Source: Puniceicoccales bacterium
GTDB lineage: Bacteria; Verrucomicrobiota; Verrucomicrobiia; Opitutales; JAIRKQ01
Reading direction: 5' to 3'
Length of the DNA stretch: 23,386 nt
NCBI GenBank assembly: GCA_031288455.1
Contig: JAITRI010000007.1
Span: 1 to 23,386, forward strand
In this document: in pieces, positions 16,201 to 23,386 of the stretch
How the letters are laid out: every line of letters starts with the position of its first letter
Numbering within the stretch: position 1 is the first letter of the stretch
Made by a program: the position numbers and the translations under genes
Notes under the pieces: model-generated
The model's database searches: none
Told to the model about the DNA's origin: nothing
The model's input: only the letters and a program-made list of their open reading frames with translations

Positions 16201-19200
16201 ACCTGTGCCCGATGCAAAGGAAACATGTGGGCTGTAGGATAGCTGCATTTCATCGGTGAATTCCACAAATTCATTGTTTATAATTTCATCCAGCAGCAGT
16301 AATCTTTCATCGTCCGGCGTGCCCAGCAAAGACTTATACATGTTCAGCATTGTGCGCATGGACATTGCAGACTGCAGAAAAACTGTGTCATGTCTCGCAT
16401 TGTTTCTATTTATGGCGTTCAATGTGCGGCGCAGGTTTTCTGCATCGAGCCATTCCGTTGGAGTGATTGGCATTTGGAATGTGTGAATACCAAATGCGCG
16501 CAGCCGCTCTTCGAGCTGCACGCTCACGGAAGCCATTTGCGTATCATCGACGCACAGACGTGCATTTTTCTGCTGCCCAATTATCACTTGTGCTAGCAAA
16601 AGCATCATTATGACATCTGTTTTCCCCATCCCCATGCGCAGTTGCAAAATTCCCTTATTATCTTTCGCATCCTTAGGTTTATTGGTCAGATTCACGCAAA
16701 AGTTGAGCTTCTCCAGCTGTTCGCTTCTTAGGCGCATGCCGCTGATGTGCTCAAATAGCGTGCAGAATTCCACACTGAGCCCTTCAATTCTATGCTCATT
16801 ATCGAACTCCTGCGCCATCTGGTCTCTGTGTAAATTTTCCGTGGGTGTGTTATTTCCGCTTTGGCGAGCCAGTTTAATTTCTCCGATGTGATTTAATATT
16901 CCATTGACGAATGCAATTTTGTTGCACTCGTTGGCAAGCATTACGGATTCTTTGAGAATTTCAGGAACTTTGGCGAGGTCAATGGCGGGATTTAATTTCA
17001 TCAGCGATTCGGCGGCGTTTTTTAGTCGCTGCTTTTCGCTGGATTGTGACGCATCGGCGTAGTATTTGAACGCGACATTTTGCGCGTCATTTTCTGTCAA
17101 TGGGCGCAGCAATTTTCCTTTTACCAGCTGATTAACGTTGCTGTCGTTGGCATTCAATTTAGCAAGCAGAGAGGTTTTTATTTTGGTTTGCTCTGCCACG
17201 AAATCTTTTTTCTGGCTGAGACACGCATTTCCCCCGTCGTCCAAGCTTTTTATTGGTCTTTCAATTCTTTGGCGTCGCAATTTAGCGCATTGATCTCCAT
17301 GTGAAAGCGCGATATCCAGCTGTTTTTTTGCAAAATTCACAGAATTACTATTGTCGCCAATGCTAATTTCGCTGGGTGCGCTGTTGTGTGGCTGTTGTGC
17401 AGCGCTTTTTTCTGCATACACGGATTTTCTCAGTGATTTGATGAATGACCATGCATCGCTGTTATAATTTTGTCGCTTGGTCTGCTGAAAATTCTCATAG
17501 CTGGCGTTTAACCTGCTGTGTGCCATTTCGCTGCTTTTCACGAGGATATCGCTTTCAATTGCGTCCTTTTGGATTGGTGTGGCAATGCGCACGATCGACG
17601 GTATGCGTGGGCCGTGTCCGGCGATTGTTTTTTTCTTGGCAAAATTATAAATATTTGCCAGCCATGCATTTCTTTCATTTTGGGAACTATTTTCTTTAGG
17701 AAAATCGGGAGCTTCAGAACCATAGATAAATGCCACCTTTAGCGCCAGTGAAGCAATTTTTTGATTCAATTGGTTACCCGAAAATGACAGGAGCTCCGTG
17801 ATGGCGTGTGCCAGTACTATGTGATTGGCTTCCACGATCGCGACGCTAGTGTCATCGATTCTATCGCGATTGGTTGGTGTATTCCGCAAATCTTCGTATA
17901 TGTCTTGGACAGTTTTTTTCTTTGTAATATCTCCATTGTAGGTATACATATTTTCAAAGGTGTGGCTTTTGATTTCGTAAAAAATGCCAGCATAAGAATT
18001 GTTTGATTCGGGGATATGCGCCTCATTCTCATCAAGAATCCATCCACTTTCTTCAAGCGCCGACCGCATTGCGTTGATTTCGTCGGGCTGTATTTTGCTG
18101 TAATCACTGGCAGGTGGCGGAGTTACGCCGATCGCAGTATATTTTCTTCCACTGCGATCAACGCGCGGTCTATTATTTGCGATGTCTTCTGGACTCAATT
18201 TTTTCAATTCTACCAGCCGATGGGCCAGAATGTTGTCTAGACTATTTTTTTCCAGCAGATCCAATTCAATGTCGTAATTTATGCGCAAATCCAGCGGCAC
18301 TGTTTCAATGTCACGCAGATAATTGGAGAAAATGTTAGTAAATCCTGGAAGCTCAATTGTTTTCTCCGCCTGCATCCATAGCCAGCGTGCGTACAGCGCC
18401 ACGGCGGATGCGCTAGCGGACGAATCATACCAGTAAACGTAGTGGCATATGTTTTTTATTTGATCAATGGAATTTTGGCTGAGTGGCCGCGTAAAATTGA
18501 TTTTTTTCAGCTGTGCCATGGCCGCGGCGTAATTTTTTTGGTACAGATTAGTGCGCGCAAAGGCAAGTGTCGACTCAACATCGTGGGCATGTATTTCCCT
18601 GCCGTGGCAGTCGCATAGCACATGCATTGGCATTTTCCAGTTCCTGCCGTAGAGTAATTTATTAGTTGCAGTTACAGATGTGTCAATTTCCGCGGATCCG
18701 CGAAGATTTTCACCTGGACGAAACGGAGTCTTTGGAATTATATACATTGTGTGATTAGGATTGCGATGTCCATCGGATTGTTGTGGTCTATAGCGTAGAA
18801 CTATGATATTATTCAGATCTCCAAACGGGTTTGCCTTTTCCGGAACGGGCTGCACTTCATATTCGCCGTAGTGCCATTTGCCGCCCGCATCGCAGCTGAA
18901 CATGAGCGGCTCGCCCGATTTATCTCTGTAGCGCGGGAAAGTGGCAGCGACTACATTTCCTTTCCCTTCCGCTAAAAAATAATATTCTCCATTCGGGTCA
19001 AAGCGTGAAAAGAGATCATTCCGCGTCATTTCATCGGGAGATTTCCACGTTTTTACGAAACAATCTTTGAATGGTGGCGTTAGTTTGCACAACATGCCAG
19101 TTGTTTGGTCAGTCCTGAAAAGTGGAGCGCCGGTTTTAGTGTCACAGATTTCCAATTCACCATTTTTGTTGATCCATGCTGAGGCATCCACCAGTAGCCC

Positions 19201-22200
19201 AGATGGAACAAGCCTGGCAGCCTCTTCTGCGTCCACGTAGCGCCAAAGTTCATTGCCTTTGTTATCTGTGCGGGAAATTATAGAAGAATCATCGAAAAAT
19301 CGTAAATTTTTGAATATTGGATTTATAAGTTCAGAGGAACCGTCGGCATTGGAAATAATATTTTCGGTTAAATGTGAAAAATTTACGCCACCTAGTCCAA
19401 ATATTTCAATCATTTGAGGAAGAAATCTCTCAAGACTTACTTGTTGATTATGTCTGCCGAATATTTGCATTTTATTCTCTAGCATCGTGCCGTTTCGCAG
19501 GTCAATTTCTAAGTTATCTGTGGTGATTGATAGCACATTTTCGCAAAGTTTCGCATCATTTTCTACATATTTTTTCCCAAGATGATCATTGACGGCACAC
19601 AGAATATCTCCAAGATCATCCTGCGAAGGAGGGAATAGGTGCATGATGTGCACTACACGCCGCATATGTTCTTTTCCCAAAAAGACACAATTCTGTGAAA
19701 TTTGCAGCAAAGCATTGAATTTTTGCTTCACATTGGAACGAAAAAAGGCGTCATAGAACTGCGCTAGTTTTAGTTTTTCAAGTAAAATAATTGAGTCTTT
19801 TAATTTTCCAAGGGCGTTGCTACGCTCATATTCTTCGAGAAATTTCGCAAGCGGAATGTTTGCTCCAACGGTCAGCGCAAGGGATTCGTCTTTCAAAAAT
19901 TCACCATTTTGTTCTGCTATGACTAGGCGTATTTCGTTTGCCAGATTCAAATATTCGAAAAATGATTGCAAATTTGGCCTGTGAGGCAGCCTGCAAAAGA
20001 CGTGAAAGGCTGCATTCACCAACTGTTGCGTGGCGTTTATCAATGCCTGCGCATCATTTCGTGCCGCCTCCAGAGCGGGATACATTTCCGTACCATCTTC
20101 TTTTTTCAGAGCTTTAAAAAGTATTCTGCGCACGTCTTTCACGCTAGTACTTTGCCTACTGTCGTCGTTGCCAATGTCTTGAATGAGATGCTCCAGAATG
20201 ACAAAAGCTTGTGCGGAAGGAACCGCTTCCAGCGGCGAAAGTGGATCCGCTTTACATTGTTCCAAAGCTTTATTTTCCGGCGTCACCTTGCCAAGCTGAT
20301 GCTGATTTTTTCGCTTTTCCTGCTGTTCGTGGGCGTTGCCTTCGGAATTGAACGATTGTGGGAAAAAGCGAAAAATTTGCTTATCCTTGTCCCATTTCCA
20401 AGTAGTCCTCATTTTGTTATCGCCAGTGACTAACCGCGAAGAATATTGTAGGCAAAAGGCTGAAAAATTCCACAACATTCGAAAGTCATCGTCTTGGTTG
20501 GCAAATTCCGTAGCTTTCTCCACAACCTTTTCATTGGCGGCAAATATCTCGCTTCCGATTTGCAATCCAGGCTTCCAAGTTTTACATTCTGACGGAAAAT
20601 CTTGATCCGAAGCTATGCATGCCTTTGACGCGTTAGTGAAAGTTTTATAGTCTTCGGAAAATTTTTTATCATTTCCATTGGCAGATTGTTGTGCCTCTCT
20701 ACTTTCGGCTGCATCAAAAACATCCTGCCACATCTTCATCGTTCCCACAATTGGCCATGCGTTTTTTCCCTCACTGTCGCCAATGCCATCATAGAACATA
20801 AATGCTGGGGTTTTAGAATCAGCTTCTTTTTTGCTGAAATTGATCAGCGATTCTCTTTTCTCCGCTTCGATTTTATTGGTGATCACGCAACAATCATCGA
20901 GTGCAAATTGTTTAAATGGATGTGCATCGACGCAGTATTTGTCGAGTGCTGCGGAGTAAAAACATTCGCTCCGCTTCAGCAATCGCAGCATTATGCACAC
21001 CGTCAAAAAGCGTGACGTATTGCCAATGTCGCTGGCGTATATGTTTGAGGCCGTCGATGTTGGTCCTACACCAAACACTATGCTCGCCAGCAAATTGTAT
21101 GCTTTGCGGCTCTGTTCAGCATTCATCTGCTTCCATATGTCATCGTCCGGCGGTGGAAGCGAAAAGATGAACTCATCTCTGAGTAGTACGGCATCGCAAA
21201 TATTTTGGTTCTCGGCATCCTCAAGATATTTCATTAGGTTTTCAGTGGTCTTATTTTCCCCAAGTATGGAGGATGGTTGTGGCATAAAACTTCGGTGGAC
21301 TTTGGATTTATTGGGGAGCGCAGATGCATCCCGTTCACTGTGGATCTTTTTTGCGGCACTCGCCAATTTACTGCGTTCTCCGGAGATGTCGATTGCTGCG
21401 TCGAACTGCGGAAATGGCGGAGGAACAACCGTGTGCGTAACATCCTGCCGCTCCTCTAATAGTTTGTCTATCTTTTTCCCCAACTTATCGGCAAATGCCA
21501 CCAAAACAGTCGGACAAGTTTCACCGTTTGGCAATTTGTTCTGCATTATTCTTAGCTTGTCACTTTGAATAATTAGCTGTGTCCTCGCGCGCTTGAGGAT
21601 TTCCCAGCTGTTGACCGTAAATTCTTTAGAATTGGTCACGTAGTAGTCGCAGTAGGCCTCGACGGCCTGCAGTGACATGTAAAATGAAAATAATCGCGCC
21701 AGATGACAGGCATCCTTTGCGTTTTTGAAGTGCAAAGCAAACTGTGTCATCAGCAGACACTCCAAGGAACGCACCGCACAATTGCCGGAAGTTTGCGATT
21801 TGGCAAATATGTTTACGAGATGCGCCGGAAGCTGTGTGCGATATTCCGCGTAATTGTTCCACATTTTGACCATATACTGCTGGTATTGCTGCGAAAATTC
21901 GGCATTTTCCCCTTCCATTCTCAGCATATCGACAATGTGTGCGCTTGATCTGATCTCTTTGCCGTCGACGTTTGTGCAGATGACCGGAAGCAGCACATCC
22001 TTCGGGATTTTGTAAAAATTTGCCGGTGTGGATTCTTCTCCCATGGAGGTGATAATGCCATTTCCTGTATCTATCGGCCTAAGTCCATAGGCATTTATTT
22101 CATAGATTTCAAAATTTTTACCATCATCGGAGAGTGTGTATACCACATAGCTGGAGTGTGCCACGCCGACGTCGCTGTATCCGGCGGGAACGACGATGAA

Positions 22201-23247
22201 CTCTCCCGATTTTAGACTTAGCAACCTACCGCACACACCGTGGCAAAAATTCATAAATCTTTCCGCGACACCGGGTTGATTTATGTTCATGGAATTATGG
22301 CGCGCAATTTCCATCCCTTCGCAATTTATGATCTCATTGCATATGGCATCAATCTTTTGCCTGTCATTTCCTTCGAGATTCACGATTTTTGAGAAAAATT
22401 GTGTCAGTGCATTTGCGGTCGCAGTCCTGAGGATACTGTCGTTATTTCCCTCCAAATTTGTACCCGAGATTTGTGACGGAAACACAATCCCACCTATGTT
22501 TTTTTCGAGAATTTTGATGCCGCCATTTTTTACAGTTTCCGAGAATACATTTTCACCAAAGCTGGCATTTTGTTTGGCGATCAATTTAACCTTTGCCTCC
22601 GGATATTGCTCTTCCCCTGGCATGAGTGCTTCATCTGTACCGACATACTCCAGTGGCAGCGATATGTAATTCATACCGAGATTTCCAGTGATCGAAATGT
22701 TGCGCTCAATATTGTTCAGATTAAATTGCATGCAGTTGGACGTGACAAAAGGAACATTGCCGTTACTAGCGCTTTCCCTGTACCAATTCCCGAGATTGGA
22801 CGCTATGTGCCTGTGGACATAACTGTCGTATTGTTCGTTGATCTGCGCATAGGGCTTCCCGACGCAGAACGAAAGAATTAGCCTGTTTTTATCCGTGATT
22901 TTCCAATGCACCTTATCGCCAACGGGAATACCTTTGTTTATTAGGATGTCTCGTATTATGCCTGCTATGCGACGTGTCCCAGTGGATATTGTTTTTTTAA
23001 ATTTTTCACACTCGACTGAATTGAGCGGAATTAGATCGTTTTCTTCTAGCATAATTTTTTTTATTTTGCTAGGCGGTTGCGCCGTCTTTTCTATTGGATG
23101 CAGACCCAGGCTTTTATCGCCAATGTGCGGTGGAACGTAGTCGTCTTTGCCCTCCGCGGTGCCTATGCGGCTATACAACGGCAATGATACACCTTGGTTA
23201 AATATTCCACACGGCGAATTAGGGACGAAATCATTTTCACGGTCCAT
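13264..23247 (-). CDS. Giant DUF3638/DUF3645-like ATPase/helicase-like protein with possible N-terminal Cys-protease-like region
   Basis: One open frame encodes about 3,327 residues. I chose the ATG at 23247 (MDRENDFVPN); the frame continues upstream to 23349 but that part overlaps tRNA-Phe. Visible motifs, numbered from this start: H364 in GVAHSSYVVY and C490 in TSGNCAVRSLE, possibly a papain-like Cys/His pair; MGMGKT (K2209), a Walker A-like P-loop; LLLDE (D2320); VPYDRGEMSYGCFRDP (P2482); MSGTPGN (S2637); YDQAHCTGTN (D2797, H2800); QTLMRLRQYG (R2835-R2837), resembling helicase motif VI. The last five resemble, from memory, DUF3638/DUF3645 of giant eukaryotic proteins (VPY, DLHTRGTD, MRMRKLG). 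A Gln-rich segment lies at about 3051-3079. No signal peptide or membrane helix is evident. It is more A+T-rich than its neighbours, a possible sign of transfer. It has no frameshift over 10 kb, so it is under selection. Function is unknown; a secreted effector or a nucleic-acid-remodelling ATPase are possibilities. Confidence 0.85.
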   Translation of the reverse strand: MDRENDFVPNSPCGIFNQGVSLPLYSRIGTAEGKDDYVPPHIGDKSLGLHPIEKTAQPPSKIKKIMLEENDLIPLNSVECEKFKKTISTGTRRIAGIIRDILINKGIPVGDKVHWKITDKNRLILSFCVGKPYAQINEQYDSYVHRHIASNLGNWYRESASNGNVPFVTSNCMQFNLNNIERNISITGNLGMNYISLPLEYVGTDEALMPGEEQYPEAKVKLIAKQNASFGENVFSETVKNGGIKILEKNIGGIVFPSQISGTNLEGNNDSILRTATANALTQFFSKIVNLEGNDRQKIDAICNEIINCEGMEIARHNSMNINQPGVAERFMNFCHGVCGRLLSLKSGEFIVVPAGYSDVGVAHSSYVVYTLSDDGKNFEIYEINAYGLRPIDTGNGIITSMGEESTPANFYKIPKDVLLPVICTNVDGKEIRSSAHIVDMLRMEGENAEFSQQYQQYMVKMWNNYAEYRTQLPAHLVNIFAKSQTSGNCAVRSLECLLMTQFALHFKNAKDACHLARLFSFYMSLQAVEAYCDYYVTNSKEFTVNSWEILKRARTQLIIQSDKLRIMQNKLPNGETCPTVLVAFADKLGKKIDKLLEERQDVTHTVVPPPFPQFDAAIDISGERSKLASAAKKIHSERDASALPNKSKVHRSFMPQPSSILGENKTTENLMKYLEDAENQNICDAVLLRDEFIFSLPPPDDDIWKQMNAEQSRKAYNLLASIVFGVGPTSTASNIYASDIGNTSRFLTVCIMLRLLKRSECFYSAALDKYCVDAHPFKQFALDDCCVITNKIEAEKRESLINFSKKEADSKTPAFMFYDGIGDSEGKNAWPIVGTMKMWQDVFDAAESREAQQSANGNDKKFSEDYKTFTNASKACIASDQDFPSECKTWKPGLQIGSEIFAANEKVVEKATEFANQDDDFRMLWNFSAFCLQYSSRLVTGDNKMRTTWKWDKDKQIFRFFPQSFNSEGNAHEQQEKRKNQHQLGKVTPENKALEQCKADPLSPLEAVPSAQAFVILEHLIQDIGNDDSRQSTSVKDVRRILFKALKKEDGTEMYPALEAARNDAQALINATQQLVNAAFHVFCRLPHRPNLQSFFEYLNLANEIRLVIAEQNGEFLKDESLALTVGANIPLAKFLEEYERSNALGKLKDSIILLEKLKLAQFYDAFFRSNVKQKFNALLQISQNCVFLGKEHMRRVVHIMHLFPPSQDDLGDILCAVNDHLGKKYVENDAKLCENVLSITTDNLEIDLRNGTMLENKMQIFGRHNQQVSLERFLPQMIEIFGLGGVNFSHLTENIISNADGSSELINPIFKNLRFFDDSSIISRTDNKGNELWRYVDAEEAARLVPSGLLVDASAWINKNGELEICDTKTGAPLFRTDQTTGMLCKLTPPFKDCFVKTWKSPDEMTRNDLFSRFDPNGEYYFLAEGKGNVVAATFPRYRDKSGEPLMFSCDAGGKWHYGEYEVQPVPEKANPFGDLNNIIVLRYRPQQSDGHRNPNHTMYIIPKTPFRPGENLRGSAEIDTSVTATNKLLYGRNWKMPMHVLCDCHGREIHAHDVESTLAFARTNLYQKNYAAAMAQLKKINFTRPLSQNSIDQIKNICHYVYWYDSSASASAVALYARWLWMQAEKTIELPGFTNIFSNYLRDIETVPLDLRINYDIELDLLEKNSLDNILAHRLVELKKLSPEDIANNRPRVDRSGRKYTAIGVTPPPASDYSKIQPDEINAMRSALEESGWILDENEAHIPESNNSYAGIFYEIKSHTFENMYTYNGDITKKKTVQDIYEDLRNTPTNRDRIDDTSVAIVEANHIVLAHAITELLSFSGNQLNQKIASLALKVAFIYGSEAPDFPKENSSQNERNAWLANIYNFAKKKTIAGHGPRIPSIVRIATPIQKDAIESDILVKSSEMAHSRLNASYENFQQTKRQNYNSDAWSFIKSLRKSVYAEKSAAQQPHNSAPSEISIGDNSNSVNFAKKQLDIALSHGDQCAKLRRQRIERPIKSLDDGGNACLSQKKDFVAEQTKIKTSLLAKLNANDSNVNQLVKGKLLRPLTENDAQNVAFKYYADASQSSEKQRLKNAAESLMKLNPAIDLAKVPEILKESVMLANECNKIAFVNGILNHIGEIKLARQSGNNTPTENLHRDQMAQEFDNEHRIEGLSVEFCTLFEHISGMRLRSEQLEKLNFCVNLTNKPKDAKDNKGILQLRMGMGKTDVIMMLLLAQVIIGQQKNARLCVDDTQMASVSVQLEERLRAFGIHTFQMPITPTEWLDAENLRRTLNAINRNNARHDTVFLQSAMSMRTMLNMYKSLLGTPDDERLLLLDEIINNEFVEFTDEMQLSYSPHVSFASGTGVGTQQRIPQHMETIIGNMVLHMATEMSAETGICENTQSELFNVETYEKNMRTKLANRVLLQFDFTGAGEPLKDECEKFLLGTTSTFNEDEWNPQFVSSMWLARILLDKYVPDMLQRKYGTDYGFDKNKTRVVPYDRGEMSYGCFRDPIMELSLSCVTAAQIGITQEQMISFINQSMRNAMDERMVNADVEFDKTGAGKIFETVTGCKLSFFSKRSEIFKIKSPEDIAVVSQILMHVNGSPLKTDASAITNRFSIFSLVSKCTFQDEFYETNSAEIPLMAKEMPLLAMSGTPGNAAICPTPMANNLSVDRMAIGGSISTFFNDLHKKDAISFTLQSKTAKDIFSKYLDQLEKSELDMSKGKGIPAGILDMGALLPPNMGQNAMEIFEIISNRTMPFDGVLFWDNARQTFAMVRKSNNGETVIMPVASLLDADLLAAGIHDRRKLFIIYDQAHCTGTNITGLRDDTRMLLLPEPLSMTSDFLAQTLMRLRQYGMGQHIDVAFSGPAITTFRKSTQSDGANDSGATVDEIKNMLITNDAGKNIHMEERCLYERATAITHRFLLNMAAKLCEEARRNVNIIKTSKMEKAREQAQLTIWNINNMLREIQILLRKRETFTDTDTIKKAALGVNPLQDFTDFYTQIRKMTGKFLSKNATILHHTFITNGIDWQAEAYSALEALLSRAKVVLPNASFAGRVPGEMGTVFTQQNAENATQEMQTQQMQQQRLQQQQQMQLIGEHVRDMRQFFNTFNGTLGNEPELQPPQQPRSLTDFMSTVVKTIPISQVFNCKFSTSSADQDYVQYVDNVSNEYQSYGNLFPPSVKATIPFTYTEQGHMIPMFSDAMRKCYFFAQEENGDITFLTQAQAMALRGFIKEGLVTGARVYATAGWTLLEQSKDADGWTIPNFKDSPMRFYVHLFNGNKKEIFREELPLELQQNNIQLPRFNGNTAFSYHNNFIGYNPLGDMASKFLLLRAPVYAQAQDS
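14012..14096 (-). repeat. CAG-type low-complexity tract encoding a Gln-rich segment
   Basis: Within the giant gene, runs of CTG/TTG on the plus strand read as CAG/CAA codons. The segment includes TQQMQQQRLQQQQQMQ and is bordered by Asn/Glu-rich sequence. It probably forms a flexible or coiled-coil linker between the helicase-like part and the C-terminal 250 residues. Repeat length could vary between strains. Confidence 0.8.
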
Positions 23248-23271
23248 GTTGGCAATTAGTGATAGTGGAAA

Positions 23272-23298
23272 ATTGTAAAAAGGCGGCACAAATTGCAA
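23272..23298 (-). promoter_or_regulatory. Candidate promoter of the giant gene
   Basis: On the minus strand TTGCAA (complement of 23293-23298) and TACAAT (complement of 23272-23277, 5 of 6 to consensus) are separated by 15 bp, which is shorter than ideal. The start would be about 18 bp before the ATG at 23247. Read-through from tRNA-Phe is an alternative. Confidence 0.3.
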
Positions 23299-23316
23299 CA
23301 CAAAATTATCCCGAGC

Positions 23317-23386
<70 letters not shown>

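Overview
The window is a stretch of bacterial chromosome carrying eight complete housekeeping genes, one complete giant gene, one gene cut by the left edge and two tRNA genes (one cut by the right edge). The degenerate DnaG zinc motif (SPFN...CFSSG in place of CPFH...CFGCG) and the sigma-70 region 1.2 sequence (DPVRMYLRQMGQVPLLTR) suggest the PVC superphylum, with Verrucomicrobiota/Opitutae-like as my best guess. That is from memory of family sequences, not from a search. A host-associated lifestyle is plausible: there is a purine-conversion module (adenosine deaminase, IMP dehydrogenase, GMP synthase) like the one in some Chlamydia plasticity zones, an IMP dehydrogenase stripped of its CBS domains, and a giant protein of a type best known from eukaryotes and intracellular bacteria. 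Shine-Dalgarno sequences are weak or missing in front of most genes.

Layout, left to right. 1-902 (-) is the 5' part of an unrecognised protein gene that runs off the left edge. 1006-2580 (+) is a short, stand-alone nuoG closed by a strong hairpin terminator. 3039-3114 (-) is tRNA-Gly(GCC). 3285-7061 (+) is add-guaB-guaA, an operon-like unit turning adenosine-derived inosine/IMP into GMP. 7156-10729 (-) is dnaG-rpoD, the primase and principal sigma factor pair, convergent with guaA. 10901-12906 (+) is a DUF502 membrane protein, the nucleoid-associated protein EbfC/YbaB and DNA polymerase III delta (holA), tightly packed and divergent from dnaG. 12907-13263 is a non-coding gap with two copies of a hairpin-rich repeat; a third copy lies between guaA and rpoD. 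13264-23247 (-) is one uninterrupted gene for a protein of about 3,327 residues. tRNA-Phe(GAA) begins beyond the right edge, just upstream of the giant gene and on the same strand.

The giant protein is the item of most interest. Its C-terminal third has an ATPase/helicase-like series of motifs (MGMGKT, LLLDE, VPYDRG, SGTPGN, YDQAHCTGTN, QTLMRLRQYG). These match, as I remember them, the DUF3638/DUF3645 modules of very large, functionally uncharacterised eukaryotic proteins. The N-terminal part has a His and a Cys in contexts that could belong to a papain-like fold. The genes on either side are ordinary housekeeping genes, so this reads as an accessory gene placed between a tRNA and a repeat cluster.
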